A DNA stretch of 64,000 bases, taken from the NCBI GenBank assembly GCA_020002185.1, contig CM034541.1, positions 32,366,861 through 32,430,860 on the forward strand. The letters run 5' to 3'. The translations under genes and the position numbers were made by a program. The DNA comes from Paraescarpia echinospica (Eukaryota; Annelida; Polychaeta; Sabellida; Siboglinidae). Shown here piece by piece: positions 1-12,429 of the stretch. Position 1 is the stretch's first letter. Each line of letters starts with the position of its first letter. The notes under the pieces are model-generated. The model worked only from the letters and a program-made list of their open reading frames with translations, had not been told where the DNA came from and ran no database searches.

Positions 1-64
1 CAAAAGTGTTAGAAGGATTAAAAGTGATGGAGACAGACAGCATTTACAAGATGATCTTGATAGG

Positions 65-796
65 TTGATCAAATGGTCTGAAAAGTGGCAAATGCTGTTC
101 AATTTTGGGAAATGTAAATGCCTCCACACAGGTCATGGGAATGAAGAGGTAAAATATAAAATGGGGGGTACTGTTCTAAGTACTACTGTAAAAGAAAAGG
201 ACTTAGGGTTAACCATTAGTGCTGATATGAAGGTTTCAGAGCAGTGCGGAATTGCAGCGTCAAGGGGAAATCAAATCCTTGGATTAATTAGGCGAAATAT
301 AGCGTATAAGAAAAAAGAATTAATAGTACCGCTGTACAAAACAATAGTGAGGCCTCATTTAGAATATTGTATACAAGCATGGAGGCCATATCGCAAGAAG
401 GACATAGATATGCTAGAAAGAGTACAGAGGAGAGCGACTAAAATGATACCAAATCTGAGGGATCTTAGTTACGAAATACGCCTAAAAGAATATGGTTTAA
501 CAACACTAGAGACCAGGAGATTGAGAGGAGATAACATAGAAGTGTTTAAAATATTGAATGGTTATGAAAATATTGATAGAAACATTTTTTTCTCAGTTAA
601 GAAAGATAGAAGGACCAGAGGACATGAAGCTACATTAGTAAAGGAGCAGTGTAGATTAGATATAAGAAAGTTCTCATTCTCACAAAGGACTGTAAATGAA
701 TGGAACAGATTATCTCCTGATTGTGTTGGTGCTAGTAGCGTGAATATGTTTAAAAATAAAATCGACACACACCTAAAAAAGGCGGGATACATGTAG
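65..796 (+). pseudogene. CR1 ORF2, reverse transcriptase C-terminal region (partial)
   Basis: The reading frame is open to a TAG at 794-796. It contains the thumb and C-terminal region that follows the catalytic FADD motif in the longer copies: a GKCKCLHTG segment, the stretch HLEYCIQAWRPYRKKDIDML, and the C-terminal NRLSPDCVGASS..MFKNKID. No catalytic residues are present. A one-base difference near position 10 from the other copies shifts the frame, so even the retained part is not a clean continuation of an upstream RT. It makes no functional protein by itself. Confidence 0.8.
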
Positions 797-843
797 ATAA
801 AAAGTATTGGACTCTCGATAAGCCAAAAGGCTTCCTTGTCCAC

Positions 844-902
844 CTGTCATCCAGAGTAATTTTCTGGATGGCAATCTTGTTAAATCTTGTTAAATCTTGT
901 TA
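844..902 (+). repeat. CR1 3' UTR hairpin and 10-bp tail repeats
   Basis: CATCCAGA pairs with TCTGGATG across a short loop. Three units of TCTTGTTAAA follow and terminate the element. The same arrangement is found at the ends of copies B (28709-28765) and C (minus, about 40777-40828). Such 3' structures are usually what the element's own reverse transcriptase recognises; that role is inferred here. Confidence 0.7.
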
Positions 903-1136
903 AGAAACCACTGTTGTCAGAGACCACCTGTCTTAAGAGACCACTGTTATCAGAGATCACTGTTATCAGATACCACCTATCTAAAGAGACCACTATTGTC
1001 AGTGGCAACCTGTTTTAAGAGATCACTGTTACCAGAGACCACCTGTCTAAAGAGGCACAGTTATCACCAGAGACCACCTGTTTTAAGAGACCACTGTTAT
1101 CACTTATCAGAGACCCCCTGTTTTAAGCATTCTTAG
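897..1136 (+). repeat. Degenerate minisatellite
   Basis: Variations of AGACCACCTGTCTTAAGAG and CACTGTTATCAGAGA recur about ten times with irregular spacing. The array starts at the last base of the CR1 tail, so it may have been seeded at the insertion junction. The open frame across it is a by-product of the repeat. Confidence 0.7.
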
Positions 1137-1139
1137 AAA

Positions 1140-4100
1140 CCATGTAGTATTGAGTGATCTTGGGGCAGCAATTAATTGCAGCATTCCTTAACTTATGAAG
1201 TCACCAATGCCTTCCACTACACTCAAGACAGACACATTTAATGATTTATTACACCAATGTAAGTTGTAACTGAATATGTTCTAAATAAACACTCAACTCA
1301 ATCTCCTCATAGCTTAAAGGAATACGTTTGATGGGTTTGCTTTAAGCCACAGTTGCAGATCACTGAGAACTACCGATAAATGCCCTGCACTGAAGTCTAG
1401 CCAAACTATGACCTGGAGGATATATATATTATATATATGAAATGTATTCACATCAGATCAATATGCCAGATTTAATTACCTTATCTTGAAGTTGTCAAAC
1501 ATTGTACTTTTTGGTGTTTCTTGGCAATTCATGGACTGTGATAAGCCCAGAGCCTGGTTTACTTCCTTTTTACCCCAGGGGGTGAACCAGTTACCCAGAC
1601 AGTTGGCCCTCTGGGGCTCAATGGAATGTATTTATCACAAGTATTTAAGAAACTGTACATACATTTTGGATAATTAAAGCTACTACGTCAGCAGGTTTAA
1701 CCTACCAGGTATCGTGATTCCTCGTCTTTTGTGTGCAAACATGTAATGTAGGAATAGTTTCAATAATATCCAGTCAGTTAAACGAAAAAAGGCAAACATG
1801 TGTTTAAACTGTCAACATATTTGACCATTTGGCCGTTATATCTTGTAACTGGTGAAAACCAATTGCCAAACTGACATTTACTTGTCAACCCAGTGAACTT
1901 GGCTGTCAAATTGTTTTTGGGAGAGAGCATGATAGCAAGGAAAGTTGACCTGTGACATCAAAACAGAAACATGTATGCGTTTGTGCATCTCTTGAAAATT
2001 CCCAATTAAAAAATTGCTTGAATTAACTCCTGTGCAGGAATTAAATCAGCTAATAGTTTGTTTGATGATTAAACCAATCCTACACAAAAATTAGCACTAA
2101 TAAACCAGTCTGTCATAGTGGATATTATGTGCTTGCTTTTTTATGAAATGAAGTTGAAATGAGACTTGTGAGAAAACTAAATCAATGAGGCTCTTTTATA
2201 AGAAGTTTTATTTTACAGATCATGATTGCCTCTTATAATGGGTAGACCAATTTCTGCCAATAAGTAAATAAATAATCCTGTTAAAGACCTTTTCTATAGT
2301 GCACAAAGTGTCAAAAACTGCAGAACCTATAATATAATATATATAAAAAATTGACAAAAAGAACATCTAGGAATTAAATTACTTTGTGTAATAGTAATTT
2401 TAATATATTGTATGTACCAAACATTAAGATTGAGTAACATGTATCCACTCACACAGGTCTGTACTTGGATGAATGCACATATCCTGTGACGAACTGACAC
2501 CCAGAACTATTACAAACTAAAATGCTGATAGTCGTATTAAAAATATATTTTACCCCACTCTGCCCATAGGATACTAGATACACTGACTGAGGGTTAGAGC
2601 TGCCAAAGGGTTACAACTTACCACGCTTGGTCTAGTCAAGGGCATATAATATATGACTAACCATATTATTAAAATCATAATGACTAGTCAACAATTTACA
2701 TACACTGTAAACTGTCTAGCCACTGCATTTAAGCAGTTGTGAATGACCTCACTGTCAACACTGTCTGGGAAGGTGTATGTAAAGAACAGGTGTGAAGATA
2801 ATAATCACATCTGAACACCTGTTTCAAGTAGAGCTCAGAGGGCTAAATTTTAGGCTGGACTAAGTTCCCTGTCACTAGGCCTTCCCCCCATGGGCAATGT
2901 GGTACCATATCAGACTGGTGCTGTTTGGTTACGTAATGCCTTCTCCTACATTCCAACATACACACTATGCCCAACTCTAAACCTAAAGTAACAGCTATGT
3001 AAATTGTGTGTAAATTGTGCACATGTATAATTCATGCCATTTCGTCATGAATGCTGTTGCAGTCTCACACCAATGAGCGAGTTAACCCTGGTTTAGACTT
3101 TAGGCATGATATTTTATTACTCTGAATTTACATATGCAAGTGTCTAATTCATACCACATATATATACCAACCATGGAAGTCTACATTAAAATGTTAAAAT
3201 ATCATAAAATAAAGTTATGAAATAAAATCAGTACATAATAAGACAATGTTAGTGTTAGGGTTCATGACTACCGCACTGTACAATAAAAGCTAGAGACAGG
3301 TATCAAATGAATGCATCATGACTATTGGAATATTGATGACCCTTTGTTTATTACTGCTAGGAAACTAAAAATTACTCGTCTTAATCTCTTCGCATCTTAG
3401 TTAGTATTAGTACACAGTGTAAGGCAAAACACACAAAAATTCAGTGTATATGTAATTCATATTGATTTAACACACTTTGTGGTATTCATGGTTCCACTAT
3501 CAAAAGAACACTTAATATCATTTAACAAACAGCTAGGGAACCCATACATAATGTGTGGCTAAAAATATGAGCACAAAGCTCTAACTGTGCAATTCCTGTT
3601 GATCATATCACTTCTGATTTAGTCAATTTACATGTATCTATCTCTATCCTAGTATGCTTTTTGTTAAATCGAACTTGATTGTCTCCATAAAAACCAGCCG
3701 TTATTACCTCTTTTCGGCACTTATTGCATCCCTACTCACAATTACCTTTGAAGTTCTTTGTTCTCACACTCCAAACGTCAAGTTGGGTGAAGTGCAATTA
3801 ATTGACGGAACATCCTGCTAATAATTATAAAGCCTATTAACCCCTGGCTGATTCTGTGCAAAGGAACAGACCATCTTTAATGCTACACATGGATCAACAA
3901 TCAAATGGAGCGAAGATAATCCACAACATAAACTGAACTAATACCAGGAGATATAAACAACTTCTGCTTATAACCTGATCTGTCACATCAACATTTGGTT
4001 GAACCTTTCATTTAGCCCAAGTTCTGTTAGTTCACTCATTTGCACTGCAGTATCTGTCCCTAACAGTAGCATGTTCACTAACAGTGTTTGAGCTCTGTAA

Positions 4101-5840
4101 GCCATTAGGTCTGACTAGCAGGACTTATCAAACGTGTCTCATTCACAGCAGTGAACATGTTCAGACAAGTTTTCTGATTCTGATACACAGCTGCTGTGAT
4201 TCATAAGGCAGGCATTCTTCATTGATGGAACTGTGCCACAGTTGGGAGTGAAAGGGTTAAAACACACTGCTTTTTGTGAAACGTTTAGTAAACTGTGATA
4301 TACAGTGGTGAATTCAGGGGGGCCCCATTTCACAATTGGGCAATTCCGAGTTAAGTTGGAACTTTTTACCCAAAAAATAAACTACCAGTACAGCAACATT
4401 TTGTAATGTATCATTAAAGTACTAAAAAAGTAGTATGTATGTACCTTACAAAAAACACATTTAATGTAAATATTACATTTTTCAATTCATTTGATATGCT
4501 TGTTGCATCACCAAAGTTGACTAGTGAAAAACTGTTTTTTGTCATCTCTGATTCTCAGCATTTGTATATTAAGTAAGTTCATGACATATTGTTTTTGTTT
4601 TACTACATAACATCTATGTTTTGACATGGAAAATTATATCTACACTCAACTAAATGTCTCTATATAGCGTACAACAAAAACCCTTACCATGTCCCAGGAA
4701 TAATGAGGTTTTGCTTTAAAACTAAACTTGGTTCCTTGCGAGATTCTAGATATATATGCCATTGATGTGACTCTTGTGACATACTAGAATATGGCTGCAC
4801 TAAAACATTCATCAACTTGACAAGAGCTTAACTGCATGCAAGGTAATATGCATCGTCTAATTAAAAATGTTAATTAATTAATTGTATTACTTTATGTACA
4901 TTTGACATAATAATAATGTTACAGAACATTACATTTAATGAACCCTGTAATCCACCATTTAATGATACATAAATATTTATTATTAATTATGAAAGATCAT
5001 AAAGTTTACAACTTGTGCCTGCTAAGACACAATAAAAAAATCAATATTCTTTGGTATAATATTTCAGTACATGCAATCTCATCATTTATTTATTTTAGAT
5101 GTGATCACACTGTAATAGCAAAAAATAATTCGTACAAAGTTTACATTTTATGTAAGACTAAGAGGGTGTAAATAATTAGGAGGAAGTGGAACTCTGTAGC
5201 CAGCATAACACACATACTAAACCATATGGATTTCCAATACGCAATGCTAACAATGCAGACTTTTTTCAAATATTGTGATGGATACAGCTGTATCCCAGTT
5301 TAATTAAATGGTTTTGCTTCGAAATTCGAATATGAAAACAGTGATAAAATGTATAGATAACTGATTTTTAAAAGCAAGATCAAGCCTATGAGCTCATTGA
5401 GAATGTTCGTGTCAAAACAGTTCCTAGGCAGGGAGAAGAGGAAGAACAAATGGAAAAAACTTGATGTAGATTTATGGAGATAAAGTGCTCTTCCCTAAAG
5501 ACAGCTCCTCCAAAAAGTTACACAATCCCAAATACTGTGGAAAGGAGTAAATAGTGAGTTGTGGGAATTGTGCCTTGCCATAGAGTAAGGCAAGTTCTTA
5601 TCTAGAGAGATATCTTGACTTTACAAAGTTCTGTTCAAATACTTTACACTTCGCTCCCTGACAGACTTGCTCATTCAAATACCAATTTGACTTCTATATA
5701 TTGTTCCAAGCATTCAGGTTTGTTGCAATTAATAAGCAACAATTAGTAATTAATTTACTATAATTTACCAGGGTACATCCACACATGCAACAGCCAACAA
5801 CGGGCAGCAGTAATCATCTTTACAGTATCTTGATATTTTA
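1140..5840. other. AT-rich stretch with no recognised gene
   Basis: Only short open frames occur. None has a recognisable domain or splice context. Scattered AT microsatellites and AATAAA hexamers are present. I see nothing assignable. Confidence 0.5.
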
Positions 5841-6059
5841 AGATTTGATCCCACATTGCGGGGAGTTGTTCACCACCCAATTCTATCTGGTAGGGGAAAG
5901 GCCCTCTCGAAAAGCACAAACATGTAACTCAACAACTCTAAAAAACATTGACAATGTGTTTTTTTTAATACATTTCCAAGTGGTAAACCAGGAGCATATG
6001 GTCAAAGGGTGTAGTAAAACAAGACATGAAATATAAATATATCCACCAAGTGCTGTCTT

Positions 6060-6125
6060 ACATAAATTATATAGCACGGTACTCATTTATACAGCTGAGT
6101 AAATTGAGGCAGTGTGGAGTCACCG
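6060..6125 (-). repeat. Possible fragment of the tRNA-derived SINE body
   Basis: On the minus strand, a segment around TTTACTCAGCTGTATAAATGAG resembles the body of the SINE copies at 6400-6675 and 24505-24690. Only about 40 bases are alignable by eye. Confidence 0.35.
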
Positions 6126-6399
6126 AAATTGCTGAAGCTAAGAAATGACGGCAAGATGACTCACAAAACTTGGTCCCTTCACAGAAAAGTCCAACGTTCT
6201 GACCTCATGAACAATAGTTAAAGGGACTTCATTCATATACACAGTACATCAAACAGGGCATACGTTTATTATTACACGTACTTGTCCGTGGTTATTATTG
6301 TGAAACTGTGTTTCCATTGTTATCAAGAAACCAAGCACTGAGTCATATTACGACCACAACATGTATAGTACTGTATACATACATAGGGGTGATAGATGT

Positions 6400-6675
6400 A
6401 TATTTTACACTTTACTCCGTGGTAGACCTATTCAATCGAACACCATCGCAACTTCTCTGGGAAGCATTCAGCAATGTTATAATTAATGCGCAAAGACTAT
6501 TTGTGCACAAATATCCACCACTGTCTATAGTCATGTATTCATTCATACAGCTGAGTGAACTGAAGCAACGTAAAGTAAACGAACTCGCTCAAGGTTCGAC
6601 CCCACCGCAGAGTATTCGAATCCGGGTTCTCAGTCGAGAGTCCAAAGCTCTTACCGCTGCGCTACTGCGCTCCAT
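6400..6675 (-). repeat. tRNA-derived SINE, copy 1
   Basis: Read on the minus strand, the head has an A box (TAGCGCAGCGGTAAGAGC, 6664-6647) and a B box (GGATTCGAATAC, 6623-6612) with tRNA-like spacing, so it can be read as an RNA polymerase III promoter. The body that follows (CTCAGCTGTATGAATG, then CTGAATGCTTCCCAGAGAAG and GGTGTTCGATT) matches a second copy at 24505-24690. The 133-codon open frame over this stretch on the plus strand is a coincidence of the SINE sequence. The exact 3' end is unclear. Confidence 0.65.
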
Positions 6676-7713
6676 GTATCTGTCTAAACTTAACAAAATA
6701 ACCCAATAGACCTAAACCAGTGCTACACCACATGCAACATACCACCCAAGCTCGACAATCCTCTAGGTCTAGCCACATATGTGTGGCTGATAGAGTTCTG
6801 AGCTGAACATAAGGAGAAGTATCTGTATCGTACTGGTACTATAATATGTAACTATACCAACTAATGTCAATAATACAGAGCTCTGCCTCTGAGAGCCTCT
6901 GTCACTGTCAGATCAACTGTGGCTGTGCTACATTATCACGGAGGTAGGTTCTGGTAATTGCACACAACATGTTATGGTTTACCCATTTGGCTATGGCAGT
7001 AATATCGCACTATGCAGCCCAAATCTGACGGGAAGGTTTGGTTTGACACTGACAGCGGTCTCCAATTCTAGGCTAGCGATTCATTCACTATACGGAAGGA
7101 ACGTCATTTACAACCGTAATTACTAATAGTCTGTAGGTTAGGATTATGAAACACATTTGACAAACTGCTTATTACTACAATTACAGGATCAATCCCAATT
7201 ACAAGCTAGTCGAATAATGACAGCATGACAGGTAAGCTAGGTGATTTTATGTCAGATACTGAATTCTGAAAGGGTGGTGGCGCGATCTTCCGACGTCAAC
7301 AAGTTGAACAAGTCAAAAGTTTACTACATCACCAACGCCAACTCAAAGCGAAATCGCAGAATTGGAATAATATTACAACTACTAACGAACATAAACAAAA
7401 ACGTGCTTCATTCGTATAGGCCTACACTGATTTAATGTGATTTCAAATGTTTAAACTTACCTTGGACAGAAGATTTGGTAGCTTGTGACGTTAGTACAGC
7501 AAGCCGAACCCCATTCAGGCTTGCCGCTGCAATCAAGACTGTGACATCGTTCGTAGACGGGTCCAACCTACCAGGCGTGTGAGGGGGGATAGGTTAATAC
7601 CACAAACTGCCTAGCCTCTATTACATAGACGCCGTAACGTGGCGCTACTGTTTGTCGAAGTTCTCGGGCACTCATTCATTCCTCTTCATGCCCTATAGCC
7701 ATAGGCATCGGTC

Positions 7714-7800
7714 AGTGCATCTCAACCTTTTAAAATTGACGCAGCACACTGGTTTGTCGTGACAAAGCCCAAGTGTGCTGCGGAATTAGAAACGAAGTAA
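7714..7800 (+). mobile_element. Possible hAT-type transposon terminus (relic)
   Basis: CAGTGCATCTCAACCTTTT at 7714 resembles the common hAT terminal inverted repeat CAGTGNTTCTCAACC. Subterminal GCAGCACAC and GTGTGCTGC are also present. No matching opposite end was found nearby, so this is at most a one-ended remnant. Confidence 0.35.
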
Positions 7801-8343
7801 CCCATACGTTGCGATAAATTAGCGATGGCAAGGCCATATGTCACAAATTATAAATTCATCACGCATGCCTCCGTCAGCCAGGCCATGGTAACAAACTTTG
7901 TAGCAAATACACACAATGCTACGTTCTGGTTCTTATACTTTTGAATATAGTATCTGTTTGTAATAATGTAATAAAAGAAAATGCATTTACTGCCTATATG
8001 CAAGGTTCTTTGCACCATAAAAATATATATTTAATGTATGAACACATTATGCCTAGAACATCAAATTAGTAAACAATTCTTCTTTCTACTATACCTATAA
8101 AGCCACGAACATTTTAATTTACATACAATTTATTTAATTATTTTATGTCCACATATAATTTATTTAATGTAACACATTAAATACATATTAACATGCTGTT
8201 GTGTGCCATTGCTTTAAGAGCACATGTGCAATGCATTTGGAAATAAAGCTGATCTGTGACCATTTTAATAACATGAAATACTCAGATTTATACACAATTC
8301 CATAATACCCTCCAATTTACACAACATTTCCTGATATTACAAC

Positions 8344-8768
<425 letters not shown>

Positions 8769-8803
8769 GTCAAAGGTTTAACACTACAATCAAACGACAT
8801 TCC

Positions 8804-8978
8804 AACATAACATGTATAACATAAGTATTAATTTTATTTTAAAATATATTCAACAACGTAAACTTACAATCTATTTTCAATTGACTAGAGGTAAATGTAC
8901 AAAAATACTGTGTAATATAAAATCCAACACTATTATATATATATATATACAATAGCGTCTTTTGTATATATTGTTTAA

Positions 8979-9014
<36 letters not shown>

Positions 9015-9118
9015 CAATAGTGTCGGATATACGTCTAGTCAATTGAAAATGGATTGTAAGTTTACGTTGTTGAATATATTTTTTTAATAAAATTAATACT
9101 TACGTTATACATGTTATG
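8804..9118. repeat. Second long inverted repeat (MITE-like)
   Basis: The left arm (8804-8890) begins AACATAACATGTATAACATA and the right arm (9032-9118) is its near-perfect reverse complement. An AT-rich loop with (TA)n and short CAATAG(T/C)GTC motifs separates them. It lies only about 35 bp from the previous palindrome. Confidence 0.75.
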
Positions 9119-9129
9119 TGTAAAAACAT

Positions 9130-10990
9130 GAGAACGAATTGTCTAGAGTATACAATGATATATTAAATATGTGCATAGAATCATTGGAATGTATACCTAC
9201 CACCTGTCCTAAAAAACACCTTAATTCAACTGATGGCGGAAGGAAACTTCCTAGGTGGTCAAAAGAAGTTGAACACCTGAAACAGGAGGCAATTTGTTGG
9301 CATCGACAGTGGCGAGCAGTGGGAAAGCCTCATCAGGGTGACATTACAGAAATGAGGCGTATAACAAGAGCTCGGTATCATAGGGCTGTTAGACATATTA
9401 TGAGAGAGGATGACAGAAATGAGGCGTATAACAAGAGGTCGGTATCATAGGGCTGTTAGACATATTATGAGAGAGGATGACAGAATTCGTACTACTAAGA
9501 TGGCCGAAGCCATTAGTGAAAATAGAAACCGGGACTTGTGGTCAGAGGTACGATGGATAAAAGGCAGAAATAAATTCTTGCCTTCAAGTATTGATGGTAT
9601 GGTAGGTGATGAAGAAATAGCACAAATGTTTTCCGATAAATATAATCACCTCTACAACAGTGTGTCATATGATGTTGATGACATGAGTGCTATAAATACG
9701 GAGATAAACAAGCAGATTAAAGAAAATGTTGCGTATGATATATCAGTTGATGAGGTTATCGAAGGTGTCCAGCGACCGAAGCTGGGTAAGTCGGATGGTG
9801 AAGGGGGTTTCTATTCTCATCATATTATACATGGTCCGAAAATACTCTTTGTGCTGTTAGCATTAATTGTTAACAGTGTGTTGATACATGGTTTTAGCCC
9901 CGACTCAATGTTAGTGGGAACTATGGTTCCTATACCAAATGTAAGAGACAATTAGTATGTACATCCGACAATTTTAAAGCTATTACTCTTGGCAGTGTTG
10001 TTGCCAAACTGTTTGATGTTGTTGTACTATCTAAGGAACAAAGTGCGCCTGCAACATTGCATTTGCAATTAAATCAAATATGTCCACTACTCACTGCACA
10101 TATGTTATGATGGAGACAATCAGTTATTATAAGCAAATGGCAGTAATGTGTATTCACTCATGTTAGATGCCAGCAAAGCATTAGACGGTCAATTATTGTA
10201 AGCTATTTAGAGTACTTCTAAAACGGAAGGTACCATCACTGGTATTAAGACTGCTGTTGTATATGTATATTAAACAAAAACTTCAAGTAAGCTAGATGGG
10301 GCGGAGTCAAACAAGGAGCAATCCTTTCTCCTATTCTGTTCTCCATATACATGGATGGATTGTTTGAACAGTTAGAAAAGAGAGAAGTGGAATGCCATAT
10401 TGGCAACCACTATACGGGTTGCGTCGGATACGCAGATGATCTCACTTTGCTACAACACGACACGACAACAGAACTGTGTTTTTTAATGATACCGAGTAGG
10501 AAAGTGCCCAAGATGCTGTTCATTTGGGCCATCATATATCCGTTGTTAATAAGGATAGTCTAGTCGTCGATGCCACTGCCAAATTCTGGAGACAGTATAA
10601 TATGTTCATGGCCGATTTCGGTCATATTAAGACGAATGTAAAGTAATCTTTATTTAAACAATATTGCTGCTCTTATTATGGAGCCCAACTGTGGGATCTT
10701 CAGGGTAAGAGTGTTGGCACTGTTTGCATCGCATGGCGAAAAGCGCTTAGAAAGTTGCGGGGGCTAGCACCACTAACACGGTGATGTTACAGCATTGTTA
10801 TTGGATAGTTTGCCATGATAGGTAATCTTAAAGCAAAGGTTCTCCAAATTCATTCATAAAGCTATGAACCACAATTCACCGATTTAAGCAGTGTTGCTAA
10901 GTTGTCCATTGCAAACCCATGGTCAAATTGTAGCTCAAACTACCGTTATATCTTAAGAGAATGTGATGCAATGTAAGAAGTGTCTACGTA
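9130..10990 (+). pseudogene. Decayed non-LTR retrotransposon, reverse transcriptase relic
   Basis: Fragments in several frames read as a LINE polyprotein: a pre-RT region (residues such as RNRDLWSEVRWIKGRNK) at 9480-9950, a degraded palm region near 9970-10340, and the catalytic-like GYADDLTLL at about 10420-10450. A C-terminal region with LFKQYCCSYYGAQLWDL and AWRKALRKLRGLAPLT lies at 10640-10790. Stops and frameshifts are frequent, so it is long dead. Its C-terminus differs from the CR1 and L2-like copies in this window, so it is a separate family. The clade is not assigned. Confidence 0.7.
9352..9485 (+). repeat. 67-bp tandem duplication inside the LINE relic
   Basis: The segment 9352-9418 is repeated at 9419-9485 with one or two differences. 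Sixty-seven is not a multiple of three, so the duplication itself breaks the reading frame. Confidence 0.85.
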
Positions 10991-10999
10991 TGATATTGG

Positions 11000-11220
11000 C
11001 TGTGTGTGGCAGGCTGGTTTGTCCAACGTAACAATATCGAACGTGAACGTATGATCGGAAATGTTAGACATCAGGAGTGGTCTTAAGACATGCAATATTT
11101 TAGACGACGATGATGTCGACATTATCTTTACGGAAATTTCTGTATCTTAAAAAAAACTGTACAATTGCCATTTTAATGTGCGACAATAAATATTTTATAA
11201 AGATTTTCTGTTAGAATGTC
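11000..11220. other. Tail of the LINE relic and unassigned sequence
   Basis: No recognised coding signal beyond the RT remnant. AATAAATATTTT near 11185 could be the old 3' end. Confidence 0.35.
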
Positions 11221-11224
11221 ATTT

Positions 11225-12420
11225 GTTAAAAGCTGGAACATCAACATCGGGACAATGTTAGCTAATGGCAGGGGTTACGTTGACAAAATAGTTTGGGCAA
11301 TGTTAGTTTATGTTTGGGGTAACAAAGGTTCATGGTTGGTAGATGGTTGGGTCAACGTTGGTTCATGGTTAACAAATGGTTGAGGCAACGTTGGTTTATT
11401 GTTGGGGCAACGTTGGCAAATGGTTGGGGCAAAGTTGGTTCATGGTTGAGGTCGATTACACACTCATGATAACGATTAGATTACACTGCCTTGGGAAAAG
11501 TCGATTATGATTACACACTTGGAAAAATCGATTACGATTAGAGTTCTCCGATTACGATTACATTTTGTTGGCCAGGCATATCAACTCTTCTGACAAACTG
11601 TCAGTTGACCAACTGTAGGCACTTTTCAATTGTCTTTCAAAGGGTAGGCTGCAGGCATGACTGAATACATCCAAATCCAATACAAGTAAATTGCAATTAG
11701 CCATGGTCCAGGTATGACCAGGCCAGATCTGAACCCGGCATATGAAGACTCTTCTGTCAAACTGTGAATAAAACCAAAGGATTTAATCCTTCAGAAGGAT
11801 CTGTACAAACACTAGCAGTGACTGGCCAGTGAGCAGTGAGATACAAAAAGTAAATTGCAATTAGTCATGACCCATGTGCTGGGATCACTGACCAGTGCAC
11901 CAGAGTTTCTGTGATTATTGACTTATATATATATATATATATAAAACATAATAATTACACATGCATGCATGCAACCATTCACGGATAGAAACCATTTGTA
12001 AATCAATAATATATATATATATATATATATTGGAATCAAAAGTATTATGACATGTTTAATCGCTGTTTTAAAATAAAATATATATTAAGAGTAATCATGT
12101 TTAATCGAGTCTGACTACATGATTACATGACACGATTACGAATACACTGCCTTAGAAAACGTCGATTACGATTGCAACAGTGAGTGTAATCGATTACAAT
12201 CGTAATCGACCCCAGCTCTGGTTGGTAAATGGTGGAGCAACGTTGGCAAATGGTTAGGGTAACGTTGGCACTGTCTGCCGTTAACGTTGCTCCAACGTGA
12301 TGTTACTAGGTTGTGGCAACGTTTAACCAACGAGCAAAGTACCGTTGGGCCAAACAAAATTGCCAACGTTGAGCCAACGGTGCACCAACGATTGGCATAT
12401 CGTTGTGTTACGGTCGCTAT
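11225..12420. repeat. Degenerate CAACGTTGG-rich array, split by an insertion
   Basis: Short units such as GGCAACGTTGGTTCATGGTTG recur at 11225-11440 and resume at 12221-12400. The self-complementary core CCAACGTTGG is the most conserved part. The interruption is the element at 11441-12220. Confidence 0.65.
11441..12220. mobile_element. Probable hAT-like non-autonomous DNA transposon (MITE)
   Basis: The right end on the minus strand reads CAGAGCTGGGGTCGATTACG, a hAT-style CAGNG start. The left end (CATGGTTGAGGTCGATTACA) is a decayed version. Both subterminal regions are packed with CGATTACGATTACA-type repeats and the phrase ACACTGCCTTGGGAAAAG or ACACTGCCTTAGAAAACG. Flanking GTTGGT sequences could be a target duplication but lie within the surrounding repeat. 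No transposase is encoded. Confidence 0.5.
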
Positions 12421-12429
12421 GTTAGCTGG

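Larger units (their letters stand above)
1..903 (+). mobile_element. CR1-like non-LTR retrotransposon, copy A (3' part only)
   Basis: The sequence matches the 3' third of three other copies in this window (near 28000, 41000 and 49500). It holds the C-terminal part of ORF2, a short 3' UTR with a hairpin, and a tail of 10-bp repeats ending about 902. The window edge cuts off the 5' part. The family is CR1 by the reverse-transcriptase and endonuclease type seen in the longer copies and by its repeat-tailed 3' end without poly(A). Confidence 0.85.

Noticed and set aside
1486..1677. 63-codon open frame with a Trp/Cys-containing sequence as a small gene or exon
   Set aside because: No recognised family, no flanking splice consensus and no repeat in the window. 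Length is expected by chance.
6308..6709. 133-codon open frame as a possible gene
   Set aside because: It lies over a tRNA-derived SINE read antisense. No domain or splice structure.
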